Source of the DNA: CAYUNE01 sp964446115
GTDB lineage: Bacteria > Desulfobacterota > Desulfobulbia > Desulfobulbales > Desulfobulbaceae
Length of the DNA stretch: 64,000 nt
Reading direction: 5' to 3'
Assembly (NCBI GenBank): GCA_964446115.1
Contig: CAYUNE010000011.1
Span: 31,208 to 95,207 of the forward strand
Shown here: positions 1 through 7,983 of the stretch, one piece after another
How positions within the stretch are numbered: position 1 is the stretch's first letter
Layout: each line of letters begins with the position of its first letter
Notes under the pieces: model-generated
What the model was told of the DNA's origin: nothing
Seen by the model: the letters and a program-made list of their open reading frames with translations, nothing else
The model's database searches: none
Position numbers and translations under genes: made by a program

Positions 1-1
1 A

Positions 2-802
2 AAGGCGCTGGCGGCCCATAATCTGCTCGGCGAAATTCCGTTGACGCTCTTTTTCAATTCAGATGAGGAGATCGGCTCGCCAAGCTCGGCGCCGCTGCTC
101 CGGGATGAGGCCGGCAGGAGCTGCTGCGCCCTGGTCTTTGAGTGCGGTGGTTTAAACGGCGAGGTGGTGACCGGTCGCCGCGGCAAACGGGGATACCGTT
201 TGCAGATCAACGGTCGCGCCGGACACGCCGCTTTTGCCGGAACGGATAAACCCAGCGCCATTCTGGAGCTGGCCCGTCAGATCGACAGGCTTGAGGCCTT
301 GAACGATCCGGACCGTCAGGTGGTGGTCAATGTGGGCAAGATCGAGGGCGGCATCGGTCCCAACACGGTGGCGGATTCGGCCAGCGCTCTCATCGACACC
401 CGTTTCCCCTCACAGGAGAGCGGGGAATGGCTGGCCGGAAAAATCGAGCTGATTTCCTCGGGGGCCACGGTCAACGGCACGCAAACCGCTCTGCAGGTGA
501 CCAATACCCGGCCGGTCATGGAACAGCGCTGGGAAAATCACCGCCTCTTTGAGCTGTACCGACGCCGGGCGGAGTCCCTGGGCCTGCCGGTGCGCGAGGA
601 GTCACGACAGGGAGTTTCCGATGCCAATACCCTTGCAGAGGCCGGTATTCCCGTTCTTGATGGGTTGGGCCCCATCGGTGAACATGATCACAGTGAACGT
701 GAATACATGATAAAACAGAGCCTGCCCCAGCGGACAAGAATTCTCTCCTTGTTTCTCCCGGATTTGTATCGTACAGTATGTGCTGAGACAAAAAAAAGCT
801 AG
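2..802 (+). CDS. M20-family metallopeptidase (5' truncated by window edge)
   Basis: This is the C-terminal part of an M20 zinc-dependent amidohydrolase (glutamate carboxypeptidase/ArgE/DapE superfamily). The open frame runs in from the window edge with no start, so the first Met at 41 is internal. The catalytic Glu and bridging metal ligand lie in NSDEEIGSPSS. A dimerisation (lid) domain follows, with the family pattern GRAGHAAFAGTDKPSA and IEGGIGPNTVAD. The last metal-binding His is in GEHDHSER near the end. Such enzymes cleave amino-acid or peptide amides in the cytoplasm. The substrate cannot be told from this fragment. The stop lies 12 bases before the next gene, so the two may be co-transcribed. 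Confidence 0.85.
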   Translation, partial: KALAAHNLLGEIPLTLFFNSDEEIGSPSSAPLLRDEAGRSCCALVFECGGLNGEVVTGRRGKRGYRLQINGRAGHAAFAGTDKPSAILELARQIDRLEALNDPDRQVVVNVGKIEGGIGPNTVADSASALIDTRFPSQESGEWLAGKIELISSGATVNGTQTALQVTNTRPVMEQRWENHRLFELYRRRAESLGLPVREESRQGVSDANTLAEAGIPVLDGLGPIGEHDHSEREYMIKQSLPQRTRILSLFLPDLYRTVCAETKKS

Positions 803-814
803 AGGGTATCCAAC

Positions 815-2143
815 GTGCAGAAAGAACTCCAGAAAAAAGTCAAGTCCCAGCTGCAGCCGTTATTTTCCCGATATCACATCGACTTCCAAGGGCTGGAATC
901 GGTCCTTAAATGGAAGCCCATTGTCCTGATCATCGGTAACTACTCATCCGGTAAGTCCACCCTGATCAACGAAATGATCGGCCAGAATCTCCAGCGCACC
1001 GGACAATCGCCCACGGACGACTCTTTTACGGTCATCACCTGGGACGACGGTGAAGGGGAAACAGAGGTTCCCGGTGCAAACCTAGTCAACGACGAATCGT
1101 TGCCGTTTACCTCTTTCAAGGCCTATGGCAAGCGTTTTATCTCCCATTTCTGCATGAAACGGGTCAAGGCGGATTTTCTCAAAGACATGGTCATCATCGA
1201 CAGCCCCGGCATGCTCGATTCCGTGGCCGAGAAAGATCGGGGATACAACTATATGACCGTACTTGGCGAGTTTGCCAAACTTGCCGATCTCATTGTCCTG
1301 ATGTTCGACCCCCATAAGGCAGGTACCATCAAGGAGACTTACAGCGCCATCCGCACGACCCTGCCGGAATCATCGGGGGAGGACCGCATAATCTTTGTCA
1401 TGAATCGCATCGACGAGTGTGATCACCTCAGTGATCTGGTGCGGTCCTACGGTACCCTGTGCTGGAATATCTCGCAGATGACCGGTCGTAAGGATATTCC
1501 CTACATCTACCTCACCTATGCGCCGCAACTGGCCCGTTCCACCGAGGCCCTCTCATCCTGGGAAGGGGAGCGCGAGGCCCTGAAGGAAAAAATTCTCCAG
1601 GCACCGAGTTTCCGCCTTTATCATATTCTTGAGGATGTGGATCGGCAGGTTAACGAGCTGGCCCTGGTGAGCGAGGCCATGGCCTCCTTTGCCGCCAAGG
1701 TACGGCGGAAATTTTACGCCAACGGCCGGGTCACCCTGTTGATTGCGGTCCTGGCCTTCTTTCTGCTGGGACCCATCTGCAAGGTGCTGTTCGATACTCC
1801 CAAGGAGGTACTGATCAGCGCCATCCTGGACGGTTCGGTTGCACCGGTACACTTCCTCTTCCCCCTTGCAGGCGCCCTTGTGGTTATGCTGCTTTCGCTG
1901 TTTTGGTTCACCCGTTTTACCTTCCCGGGTCTCAAGAAAAAATGGATGGAGGAGCGCGTGGGGTTGGTGAGCCTGGATACCGAGTACAAGAAAAACCTCT
2001 GGCAGTCGGTGGAGGCCAATGTGCGCGATCTGGTTTCGGCTGCCAAAATAACTGAAATGGGTTCCACCCATTCCCGCAACCTGCGACGCATCCGCCGTTT
2101 CCTGGATCATGATCTGAAAAACTATTACAAGAAGATCAAGTAG
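815..2143 (+). CDS. Dynamin-like GTPase with two membrane segments
   Basis: This 442-residue protein starts at a GTG just after the M20 gene. Its N-terminal GTPase domain has a P-loop (GNYSSGKST, about residues 42-50), a switch-type DSPGM motif (about 130) and a NRID-type G4 motif. These match the dynamin/EHD-like GTPases rather than translation factors. Two hydrophobic segments (about residues 306-326 and 347-365) form a C-terminal membrane hairpin, followed by a basic tail. Bacterial dynamin-like proteins bind and remodel membranes. The specific process here is unknown. Confidence 0.75.
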   Translation: MQKELQKKVKSQLQPLFSRYHIDFQGLESVLKWKPIVLIIGNYSSGKSTLINEMIGQNLQRTGQSPTDDSFTVITWDDGEGETEVPGANLVNDESLPFTSFKAYGKRFISHFCMKRVKADFLKDMVIIDSPGMLDSVAEKDRGYNYMTVLGEFAKLADLIVLMFDPHKAGTIKETYSAIRTTLPESSGEDRIIFVMNRIDECDHLSDLVRSYGTLCWNISQMTGRKDIPYIYLTYAPQLARSTEALSSWEGEREALKEKILQAPSFRLYHILEDVDRQVNELALVSEAMASFAAKVRRKFYANGRVTLLIAVLAFFLLGPICKVLFDTPKEVLISAILDGSVAPVHFLFPLAGALVVMLLSLFWFTRFTFPGLKKKWMEERVGLVSLDTEYKKNLWQSVEANVRDLVSAAKITEMGSTHSRNLRRIRRFLDHDLKNYYKKIK

Positions 2144-2149
2144 ATACAA

Positions 2150-2190
2150 AAATCTCTCCCGGCCGCATAGCGGGGACTGTGACCGCTCAC
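2150..2190 (+). repeat. Degenerate copy of the dispersed intergenic repeat
   Basis: The segment directly after the GTPase gene resembles the inner part of the two long repeats at 57760-57924 and 61706-61852. All share an AATCT-CCCGGC core, then GCATAG or GCTATAG, and this copy and the 57.8 kb copy continue with GGGACTGT. It lies between convergent genes. Only part of the element is recognisable. Confidence 0.45.
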
Positions 2191-2221
2191 TTTTCCGGGA
2201 AAGCTCTTCCGTCCAGGATTT

Positions 2222-2258
2222 AAAAGCAAAAAAAAGCGGGTCCCCAATGGGGACCCGC
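2222..2258 (-). terminator. Rho-independent terminator of the porin gene
   Basis: A perfect 10-bp GC-rich inverted repeat (2236-2245 with 2249-2258, loop AAT) is followed on the minus strand by a run of T (from the A run 2228-2235). It lies 40 bases past the porin stop codon. Confidence 0.9.
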
Positions 2259-2298
2259 CTGCCGTGAAACGTACTTAGCCGTTGTAAACGGTCGGAGT

Positions 2299-3423
2299 TT
2301 AGAAGCTGACGCCGAATTCGAAGTAGGCGCCGATGGCGGTGTCGTCTGCCTGATCATTGTCAAGCATACCGGCAACCACCTTGGCATAGGCGCCGTCGGA
2401 GATGGCATACTTGGCGCTGCCGGATACCTCGACAAGATCCGGGCCGTCGTCGATGGTGGCGTAGAGGACATTTGCACCCAGGGACAGCTTGTCGGAGGCC
2501 TTGAATCCGGCAATGGCGCCGAAGAAGGTGGTGTCTCCACCGGTACCGATCTGTTTTACAGCGGTGATACCGGTGCCGCCGCCGAGCATGATGAGACCGA
2601 AGTCATCATCGGCCTTATAACCGTCTTTGGTGAAACCGGCGATACCGGTGAGGGAGACTGCTCCGAAGTTGCTTCCCACCGTGGCGAAACCACCGAGAGC
2701 GGTATCGTCTTTCTTGTCAAAGTCCTTGGCGGCCAGTTCAGCTTCAAAGTTTACGGCTCCGGCTTTTCCTGCCAGGTTGACTGATCCCACCAGACCATCG
2801 TTGCCGACCGGGGTTTCGTCCTGCAGGGCAACAGCGATTGCCTTGAATTTGACTGCTCCCATTTTCTGGACAACAACGAGACCGTAGCCGTTCTTGTCGT
2901 TATCATCGGTCCAGTCGGTGCTGACATCGCCCGGGATCTCGGGATCGACCGGATCGGTGATTTCGGCATTCTTGTCATAGAAACCGACGATCTTGGTTCC
3001 GCCGGTCTTGAAGACCGCTTTCAGACGATCGGCACGACCGTCCCAGCTGAACCACTTGGAGAAGTTTTTGACCTGGCGACCACCGCTGAGGGTAACGGGT
3101 CCCATGGGAACGGTGATGTACGCGTAATCGACATAGATGTTCTTGGGATCAGCGGCGTTTCCGGTTGCGCCTTTACCGCCGTCCCACATGCCGTCGGTCA
3201 TCCTGATTCTGGCATTGACGGAAGCCCCGCCCTTGGCCTTGGCATTGACTTTCAGGCGTACGCGAGAATCCAGTTTGGACTTGGAGTCCGCATCGGGGGA
3301 GTAATCCTTCATGGTAATGCCACGAAAACGGGCGTCACCACCGAACTTCACTTCGGCCTGTGCCGCTGATACCATTGAACCAGCGATGAGGAGTGCTGCT
3401 CCGGCCACGAGTACTTTTTTCAT
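2299..3423 (-). CDS. Outer-membrane porin-like beta-barrel protein
   Basis: This 374-residue protein has a clean signal peptide (MKKVLVAGAALLIAGSMVSA, cut near AQA-EV) and ends in Phe (GVSF), the usual outer-membrane beta-barrel C-terminal signature. The body alternates hydrophobic and polar residues, is rich in Gly, Asp and Lys, and has no long hydrophobic helix. A strong ribosome binding site (AAAGGAGAG) precedes the ATG. The gene stands alone with its own promoter and terminator, typical of an abundant porin. The permeating solute is unknown. Confidence 0.75.
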   Translation of the reverse strand: MKKVLVAGAALLIAGSMVSAAQAEVKFGGDARFRGITMKDYSPDADSKSKLDSRVRLKVNAKAKGGASVNARIRMTDGMWDGGKGATGNAADPKNIYVDYAYITVPMGPVTLSGGRQVKNFSKWFSWDGRADRLKAVFKTGGTKIVGFYDKNAEITDPVDPEIPGDVSTDWTDDNDKNGYGLVVVQKMGAVKFKAIAVALQDETPVGNDGLVGSVNLAGKAGAVNFEAELAAKDFDKKDDTALGGFATVGSNFGAVSLTGIAGFTKDGYKADDDFGLIMLGGGTGITAVKQIGTGGDTTFFGAIAGFKASDKLSLGANVLYATIDDGPDLVEVSGSAKYAISDGAYAKVVAGMLDNDQADDTAIGAYFEFGVSF

Positions 3424-3497
3424 TGTTCTCTCCTTTTTATCTTTTGACGAGTTAAACGTACCGCTATTGCACCAAGTTTAACCTAAAATTAGTTGAA

Positions 3498-3526
3498 AAA
3501 ATATATTACTTCGGCCTTGCCGTCAA
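3498..3526 (-). promoter_or_regulatory. Sigma70-type promoter of the porin gene
   Basis: On the minus strand TTGACG (3521-3526) is followed after 17 bases by TATTTT (3498-3503), overlapping a TATATT at 3500-3505. It lies about 75 bases upstream of the porin ATG in AT-rich DNA. The rest of the gap to the next gene shows A/T runs but no other clear site. Confidence 0.6.
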
Positions 3527-3698
3527 GTTTTTTTTACTTGGAGTACAACTTTTTTTACCATCGAGCGGATGGGCGGAATTCTTTAGCAATCTTTAACAAA
3601 GGGTTTATAAAATGGTGGTGAAATGATAAAGAGAGATAATCGGGTGTACCATCCCTGAAAACCGTCACCCCCGTCTACATTTCAAGACACCCCAGCGG

Positions 3699-5465
3699 AT
3701 GACGATCCCCAGGAAGAAAAAGAGGTTTGAGGTGAATGTGAAAGAAAATCTCCCATTTGGCCCAAGGGGCACGGCAGCGAAACTCTCCGCTGTTCAGTTG
3801 CTTTTCTGTCTGTTCGGCTTGTTTTTCCTTCAGCCGTGTGCAACGACATGGGCCGCGACGGCGGACAACGCAGCGGAAGGACCGGCCGTTGGCGTGCTTT
3901 TTCTGCCGTTCACCATTGAGGCTCCGGAAAGGTATGGCTATCTTGAGGAAGGGCTTGCGGGCATGCTTTCCACCAGGGTGGCCAATCGGGCTGGGGTCGT
4001 CACCCGGATTCATACCCCCGAGGCCTACGCTTTGTCCTCCATCCTGAAAGAGGGAAAGCGGGAGAGGTTCCGGCAGGCCCTGGCGGCTCTTGATGCCGAG
4101 TACCTGGCGGTGGGCACCCTCACCGCCGCAGGGGACAAGGTGACGCTGACGGTATATCTTTACAACCGTATGAAACAGCAGGCGCCGCTCACCGTTTCCC
4201 GCAGCGCTGCAGGCATGGAACGCATACTGGAGTTGGTGGATGAGGTGGCCTGGGATATCGCCGAAAGGGGTTTCGGCAGGAAAAGACCTGCGCCCATAAT
4301 TCCCGCCACCCCGGATTCAGCTGCAACAGCGGAACGCTTCCGGACACCGCACCCGGAGCGCGCCTTCAGAAAAGGCCTGTATCAGGGCAGCGGCCTGGAA
4401 TCCGGTTCCGGCGGGGATTTCCTCTTTGTGTCCGGACGCCGCAGTAAAGCCATTCAGGAATCGATCCGTTCCATGGACGTCGGAGATATCGACGGGGACG
4501 GCCGCAACGAAATCGTTCTTGCCGCCGATACCCGGCTGATCATCTATCGCCATCTGGATGAGCGCTTCCAACCCGTGGCCACGGTTCCCCTTGCCCGTTA
4601 CCTGCGGGTGCATGCGGTCAATATCGCTGATATCAACGGTAACGGCATACCCGAGATCTACGTCAGCGCCAACAACGGCAAGAAACCCGCCTCCTGGATC
4701 GTGGAGCATGGCGGCTCCGGTTACGGGGTAATCCAGGGGGATATTCCCTATTATCTGCGGCCCGTTCCGATGCAGGGGCAAGAGATGCTCCTGGGACAGC
4801 CGGGCGGCGTCGGCGAGGAACTCGCCACCGCAGTATACCGGCTGCAGCTTGTCAACGGCAGGGTAACAACCGGACCCAGGATCAGGGTGCCCGGATCAAC
4901 GCACATTTTTGACTTTGTGACCGCTGATATCACCGGCAACGGTCGCCGGGAGATCATCACCGTTGATCCGGAGAACAGGATTCGGGTGATGGACGCCGCC
5001 GGCGCCCTGCTGTGGCGCAGCGACAGGGGATACGGCGCGGGTCGCAATTATTTCGGCACCATGATGTCGGATCTCGACGACGATCGTCGGAAGATATACC
5101 TGCCCACCAGGCTGCTGGCCATGGATCTTGACGGCGACAACCGGGCCGAGATCGTCATTGGGAAAAATCAGCTGGCCGCCTTTTCCTATTTTGAGCGCCT
5201 TCGCTTTTTCAAGGGCAGTTCCATAGCCGCACTCACCTGGCGGGAGAATACTCTGGCCCCGTTGTGGGAGACCAAGAAGATCGCCAATTACACCGTGGAC
5301 TACCAGCTTGTTTCCGCCCGCGGCGCAGCAAAAGGCGGAAAGGCCGGGGAGGCTTCCTTTTCCCTTTATTTTCTTGAAGATCTTAACAGTCATCCCCTTA
5401 ACTTCCTGTCTCCGGACAGCTGCCGCATCCATATGTACGGTATTGGGAAAAAGCAGGGAAAATAG
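3699..5465 (+). CDS. Exported FG-GAP/VCBS repeat protein with TolB/FlgO-like N-terminus
   Basis: This 588-residue protein has an N-terminal hydrophobic segment (about residues 27-45) that looks like a signal peptide. The next 150 residues (GVLFLPF...LEEGLAGMLSTRV...YLAVGTLT) resemble the periplasmic nucleotide-binding-like fold of TolB-N/FlgO proteins. The C-terminal half carries at least four FG-GAP-type calcium-binding repeats, such as DVGDIDGDGRNEI, ADINGNGIPEI, ADITGNGRREI and MDLDGDNRAEI, probably forming a beta-propeller. The first ATG has no clear ribosome site. A GTG at 3738, preceded by GAGG, would give a more standard signal peptide. Function is unknown; it is probably periplasmic or on the outer surface. 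Confidence 0.65.
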   Translation: MTIPRKKKRFEVNVKENLPFGPRGTAAKLSAVQLLFCLFGLFFLQPCATTWAATADNAAEGPAVGVLFLPFTIEAPERYGYLEEGLAGMLSTRVANRAGVVTRIHTPEAYALSSILKEGKRERFRQALAALDAEYLAVGTLTAAGDKVTLTVYLYNRMKQQAPLTVSRSAAGMERILELVDEVAWDIAERGFGRKRPAPIIPATPDSAATAERFRTPHPERAFRKGLYQGSGLESGSGGDFLFVSGRRSKAIQESIRSMDVGDIDGDGRNEIVLAADTRLIIYRHLDERFQPVATVPLARYLRVHAVNIADINGNGIPEIYVSANNGKKPASWIVEHGGSGYGVIQGDIPYYLRPVPMQGQEMLLGQPGGVGEELATAVYRLQLVNGRVTTGPRIRVPGSTHIFDFVTADITGNGRREIITVDPENRIRVMDAAGALLWRSDRGYGAGRNYFGTMMSDLDDDRRKIYLPTRLLAMDLDGDNRAEIVIGKNQLAAFSYFERLRFFKGSSIAALTWRENTLAPLWETKKIANYTVDYQLVSARGAAKGGKAGEASFSLYFLEDLNSHPLNFLSPDSCRIHMYGIGKKQGK

Positions 5466-5616
5466 GAGGAGGGCTCCGGTCCGTCTGCCCCGCCTTTCCC
5501 TTTTTGTTGAGACCTGAATCCGGAGTGTTCGTGCGGGCGCCGGATACGGGAAGGGAACCGTTCGTAACCGGTCACCACATTAGCGCCGGGTTGCGGATCC
5601 ATTAAGTGGGTGGGGG

Positions 5617-6825
5617 CTATTTCCCCTGCAAGGGGTTGCCGTTTCCCTCTTTGTTCCCCATGGGAGACCGGGGCCGCTCTTTCCTGATGTCCACTCCCGC
5701 CTGCTGCAGCAGAGTCATGGCCGTGCCGTCATGCCTGCCGGAGACAACCACCTCGTCCGGTTTCAAGTTGAGCAGCCACTGACCCACCAGCAGTCCCTTC
5801 TTTCTCCTGGCCTGCCAGTACGGATTTTCCATAAACTCCCGCTGGATGGTTTTTTTGTGCTTGGTATCGATGACCTCGCGGAGAAACCATCTGGCTCCGG
5901 CAAGGTGGTTTGTCGGCTCGCCTTCGGGACCGGCCACCGGAGTGATGCGGCAAATGACATAGTCCGCCTGATAATGGGGGCGGATCCTGGCCATGACCAC
6001 CCGCGGAAATTTTTCCGGGATAAGCTCTTCCAGGTGATCGGAGACCTGGTCGGCGATTTTATGGGACGGCGTGCGCATGATGACGTCGAGATCGACGATA
6101 AACCTGCCGCCGGCGGTACGGCTGAGGCAGCGTTTGACCCTGGTGATGCGCGGATGCTCTTCCACCAGCCGGATGATTTCCCTTTCTGTCTCCCGGTCAA
6201 TGGAGGCATCGAGCAGGTCTTTGAGGGCGTCCAGCAGCAGCATGCTGCCGGCCCTAAAGACAAACAGAGCCACCACCGCCGCGGCCCAGCGGTCGAGGGG
6301 ATAGCCGAAAAAGACGGCGAGCAGGCCAAGCAGAACAATACCGGTGGAAAGGGCGTCGGCCAGATAATCCCGGGCATCGGCCACCAGGGCCGGCGAGTTG
6401 AGACGCCTGCCGGCCCGCAACTGCAGAAAACCGAAGGCCAGGGTGACGATGAAGGAGATGCAGGCAACCGGCAGGGCAACGGCGATATCGGGCAGATGAT
6501 TGGCGCCGAAAAGGGCCTGTCTGGCGATTTCATAGGCGGCGACGATGATGGCGATGGAGGTGATCAGGGTGGCGACGGTCTCCGCCTTGTACAGCCCGTA
6601 GGGAAAGGATGGATGTTCCCGGGCGGCAACCCAGAGGCCGATAAATGCCGCTGTGGAGGCCAGGACATCGGTGGCCGAGTGAATGGCATCGCCGAGAAGC
6701 GCCGTGCTGCCGGAAACGACACCGGCCACCCCCTTGCCCAGGGTGAGAGCCAGGTTGATGCCGATGGAGATGAGAGCCCGGCGTCGGGCGGCGCGTAACT
6801 CGGCCAGGGTTGATTGCGAAGACAT
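5617..6825 (-). CDS. Cation diffusion facilitator with C-terminal NifX/NifB-like domain
   Basis: This 402-residue CDF-family metal exporter starts at MSSQSTLAEL; the frame stays open upstream to 6966, but that extension does not look like a protein start. The membrane domain has about six helices with the metal-site patterns DAIHSATD and DARDYLADA. A cytoplasmic domain (about residues 210-290) follows. The last 80 residues, containing DEVVVSGRHDGTAMTLLQQAG, match the dinitrogenase iron-molybdenum cofactor-binding (NifX/NifB C-terminal) fold found fused to some CDF proteins. Such proteins export Zn, Fe or Mn by proton antiport. The gene is divergent from the iron-uptake cluster, which would fit iron homeostasis (inference). 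Confidence 0.8.
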   Translation of the reverse strand: MSSQSTLAELRAARRRALISIGINLALTLGKGVAGVVSGSTALLGDAIHSATDVLASTAAFIGLWVAAREHPSFPYGLYKAETVATLITSIAIIVAAYEIARQALFGANHLPDIAVALPVACISFIVTLAFGFLQLRAGRRLNSPALVADARDYLADALSTGIVLLGLLAVFFGYPLDRWAAAVVALFVFRAGSMLLLDALKDLLDASIDRETEREIIRLVEEHPRITRVKRCLSRTAGGRFIVDLDVIMRTPSHKIADQVSDHLEELIPEKFPRVVMARIRPHYQADYVICRITPVAGPEGEPTNHLAGARWFLREVIDTKHKKTIQREFMENPYWQARRKKGLLVGQWLLNLKPDEVVVSGRHDGTAMTLLQQAGVDIRKERPRSPMGNKEGNGNPLQGK

Positions 6826-6954
6826 GGGTATGGTACGGAAAGCGGTTGTGGTTTTCGCACAAGGTGCCGGGATCAGGTTATCCCAATATCTCCCGGAGGA
6901 AAATGAAATTATGGCCACAACGGAAAAATCGGGGGGAATACCTTGTAAAAGTGA

Positions 6955-6984
6955 TTGACAATGCATATGAGTTTGGGGTAACTA
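6955..6984 (+). promoter_or_regulatory. Possible promoter of the feo cluster
   Basis: A perfect TTGACA (6955-6960) is followed after 18 bases by TAACTA (6979-6984), about 30 bases before the first FeoA-like ATG. The -10 match is weak and I see no convincing Fur box. Confidence 0.4.
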
Positions 6985-7013
6985 ACATTCCGTTCTCCAC
7001 CCACGATGCTGCC

Positions 7014-7319
7014 ATGACCAAACAGGTATTGACCACATATTGTTCCTTTCTGGACAAGGCGAAAAAATGTCTGCGCAACAGATCCTGCGGGGGCGAGACC
7101 AGTCTGTCCCGGGCCTGCTGCAACAGCCGGCTCAGGGTCTGCCGCCTGACGGGAGATCGGCGTCTGTGCGCCAGGATGGCCCATCTGGGCCTGGTCCCCG
7201 GAAGAGAGTTGCAGCTAATCTGTTCAGGAAGCGGTGAAAATTGTCTTGTCAAGCTCGGCGACGGAGTTTTGACTCTCGATGAACAAACCTCGGAAAATAT
7301 CATTGTTACCGCTATCTGA
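7014..7319 (+). CDS. Cysteine-rich FeoA-domain protein
   Basis: This 101-residue protein starts at MTKQVLTTYCSF; the open frame extends upstream to 6810 but that part is antisense to the CDF gene and not protein-like. The C-terminal 65 residues have the FeoA/SH3-like pattern (MAHLGLVPGRELQLI ... VKLGDGVLTLDE), with the Arg-x-x-x-Leu-Gly-Leu turn. The N-terminal half is unusual in holding most of its nine cysteines (TYC, KKC, RSC, ACC, RVC, RLC). FeoA proteins assist the Fe(II) transporter FeoB. The extra cysteines suggest bound metal or an Fe-S site (inference). It is first in the cluster. Confidence 0.75.
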   Translation: MTKQVLTTYCSFLDKAKKCLRNRSCGGETSLSRACCNSRLRVCRLTGDRRLCARMAHLGLVPGRELQLICSGSGENCLVKLGDGVLTLDEQTSENIIVTAI

Positions 7320-7423
7320 TATTTTTTTGATTTATGTCTTAGGTATGGCTAAACTTGTTCGAATACCTAAAGAGCCCCTTGAAAAAGCCGTCTATGTCAA
7401 AGGGTGTTGAAAAAGGAGGCCCC

Positions 7424-7603
7424 ATGGAAACCCTGATCATTAGCGCTGTCCTGGCTGTATCCGCCTTCTGGCTGGCGAGGAGGCTGGTACGGATGGTAAA
7501 GCGTCCGCACTGCCTGTCCTGCTGTGATGGTTGCGGCACAACTTGTCAGCCCCGGAAAAGATGCTACAATTCAACAGGAGAAGGTAAATCAACCGCTATG
7601 TAA
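7424..7603 (+). CDS. FeoB-associated Cys-rich membrane protein
   Basis: This 59-residue peptide starts at METLIISAVLAV behind a strong ribosome site (AAAGGAGG). It has one N-terminal membrane helix, a basic stretch (RRLVRMVKR), then a cysteine cluster CLSCCDGCGTTC. The arrangement is that of the small FeoB-associated Cys-rich proteins. It lies between the two feoA-type genes. Its stop codon sits inside a long inverted repeat. The exact role in Fe(II) uptake is not established. Confidence 0.75.
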   Translation: METLIISAVLAVSAFWLARRLVRMVKRPHCLSCCDGCGTTCQPRKRCYNSTGEGKSTAM

Positions 7604-7647
7604 CCGGTCGCGGGGTATGTAAACCCGCGACCGGTTACATAGCGGTT
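7591..7647. repeat. 24-bp perfect inverted repeat over a stop codon
   Basis: Arms 7591-7614 and 7624-7647 are perfectly complementary over 24 bases with a 9-base loop. The left arm contains the TAA stop (7601-7603) of the preceding gene. No T run follows, so it is not a standard terminator. It may act as an RNA processing or stability element between the small Feo genes. Confidence 0.9.
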
Positions 7648-7693
7648 TGTCGGTTCGGGATATGACTCACCTGCACAAGATCGGGTAACAATC

Positions 7694-7927
7694 ATGACTT
7701 TACGGGAGATGCACAGGGGACAGCGGGGAGAAATCGTCGCCATCACCGTGCAGGGAGAACTGGGGTTGCGGCTGCGGGAAATGGGATTGACCAGGGGAAC
7801 GGTTTTCCGGGTGGAGGGCCGGGCACCTCTGTACGACCCGGTCATGATCAAGGTGGCCGGTCAGACCCTGACTCTGCGCAATAACGAGGCTGATTACATT
7901 GAGGTGAAGCTGCTGGCGGACGATTGA
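7694..7927 (+). CDS. feoA: FeoA, ferrous iron transport accessory protein
   Basis: This 77-residue protein is essentially one FeoA domain: MTLREMHRGQRGEIV, then LGLRLREMGLTRGTVFRV, then PVMIKVAGQTLTLRNNEA. The length and conserved glycine/leucine turns match stand-alone FeoA. It is cytoplasmic and interacts with FeoB in Fe(II) import. The gene lies 56 bases upstream of feoB. Confidence 0.9.
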   Translation: MTLREMHRGQRGEIVAITVQGELGLRLREMGLTRGTVFRVEGRAPLYDPVMIKVAGQTLTLRNNEADYIEVKLLADD

Positions 7928-7983
7928 CCGGTTGCCGGTTTTCGCCCTCCATCGCCGCAGCCGCTCACCGCTGAGAGAAAGCA

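Noticed and set aside
7591..7647. Long hairpin as a rho-independent terminator
   Set aside because: No T run on either side, and feoA and feoB downstream need read-through.
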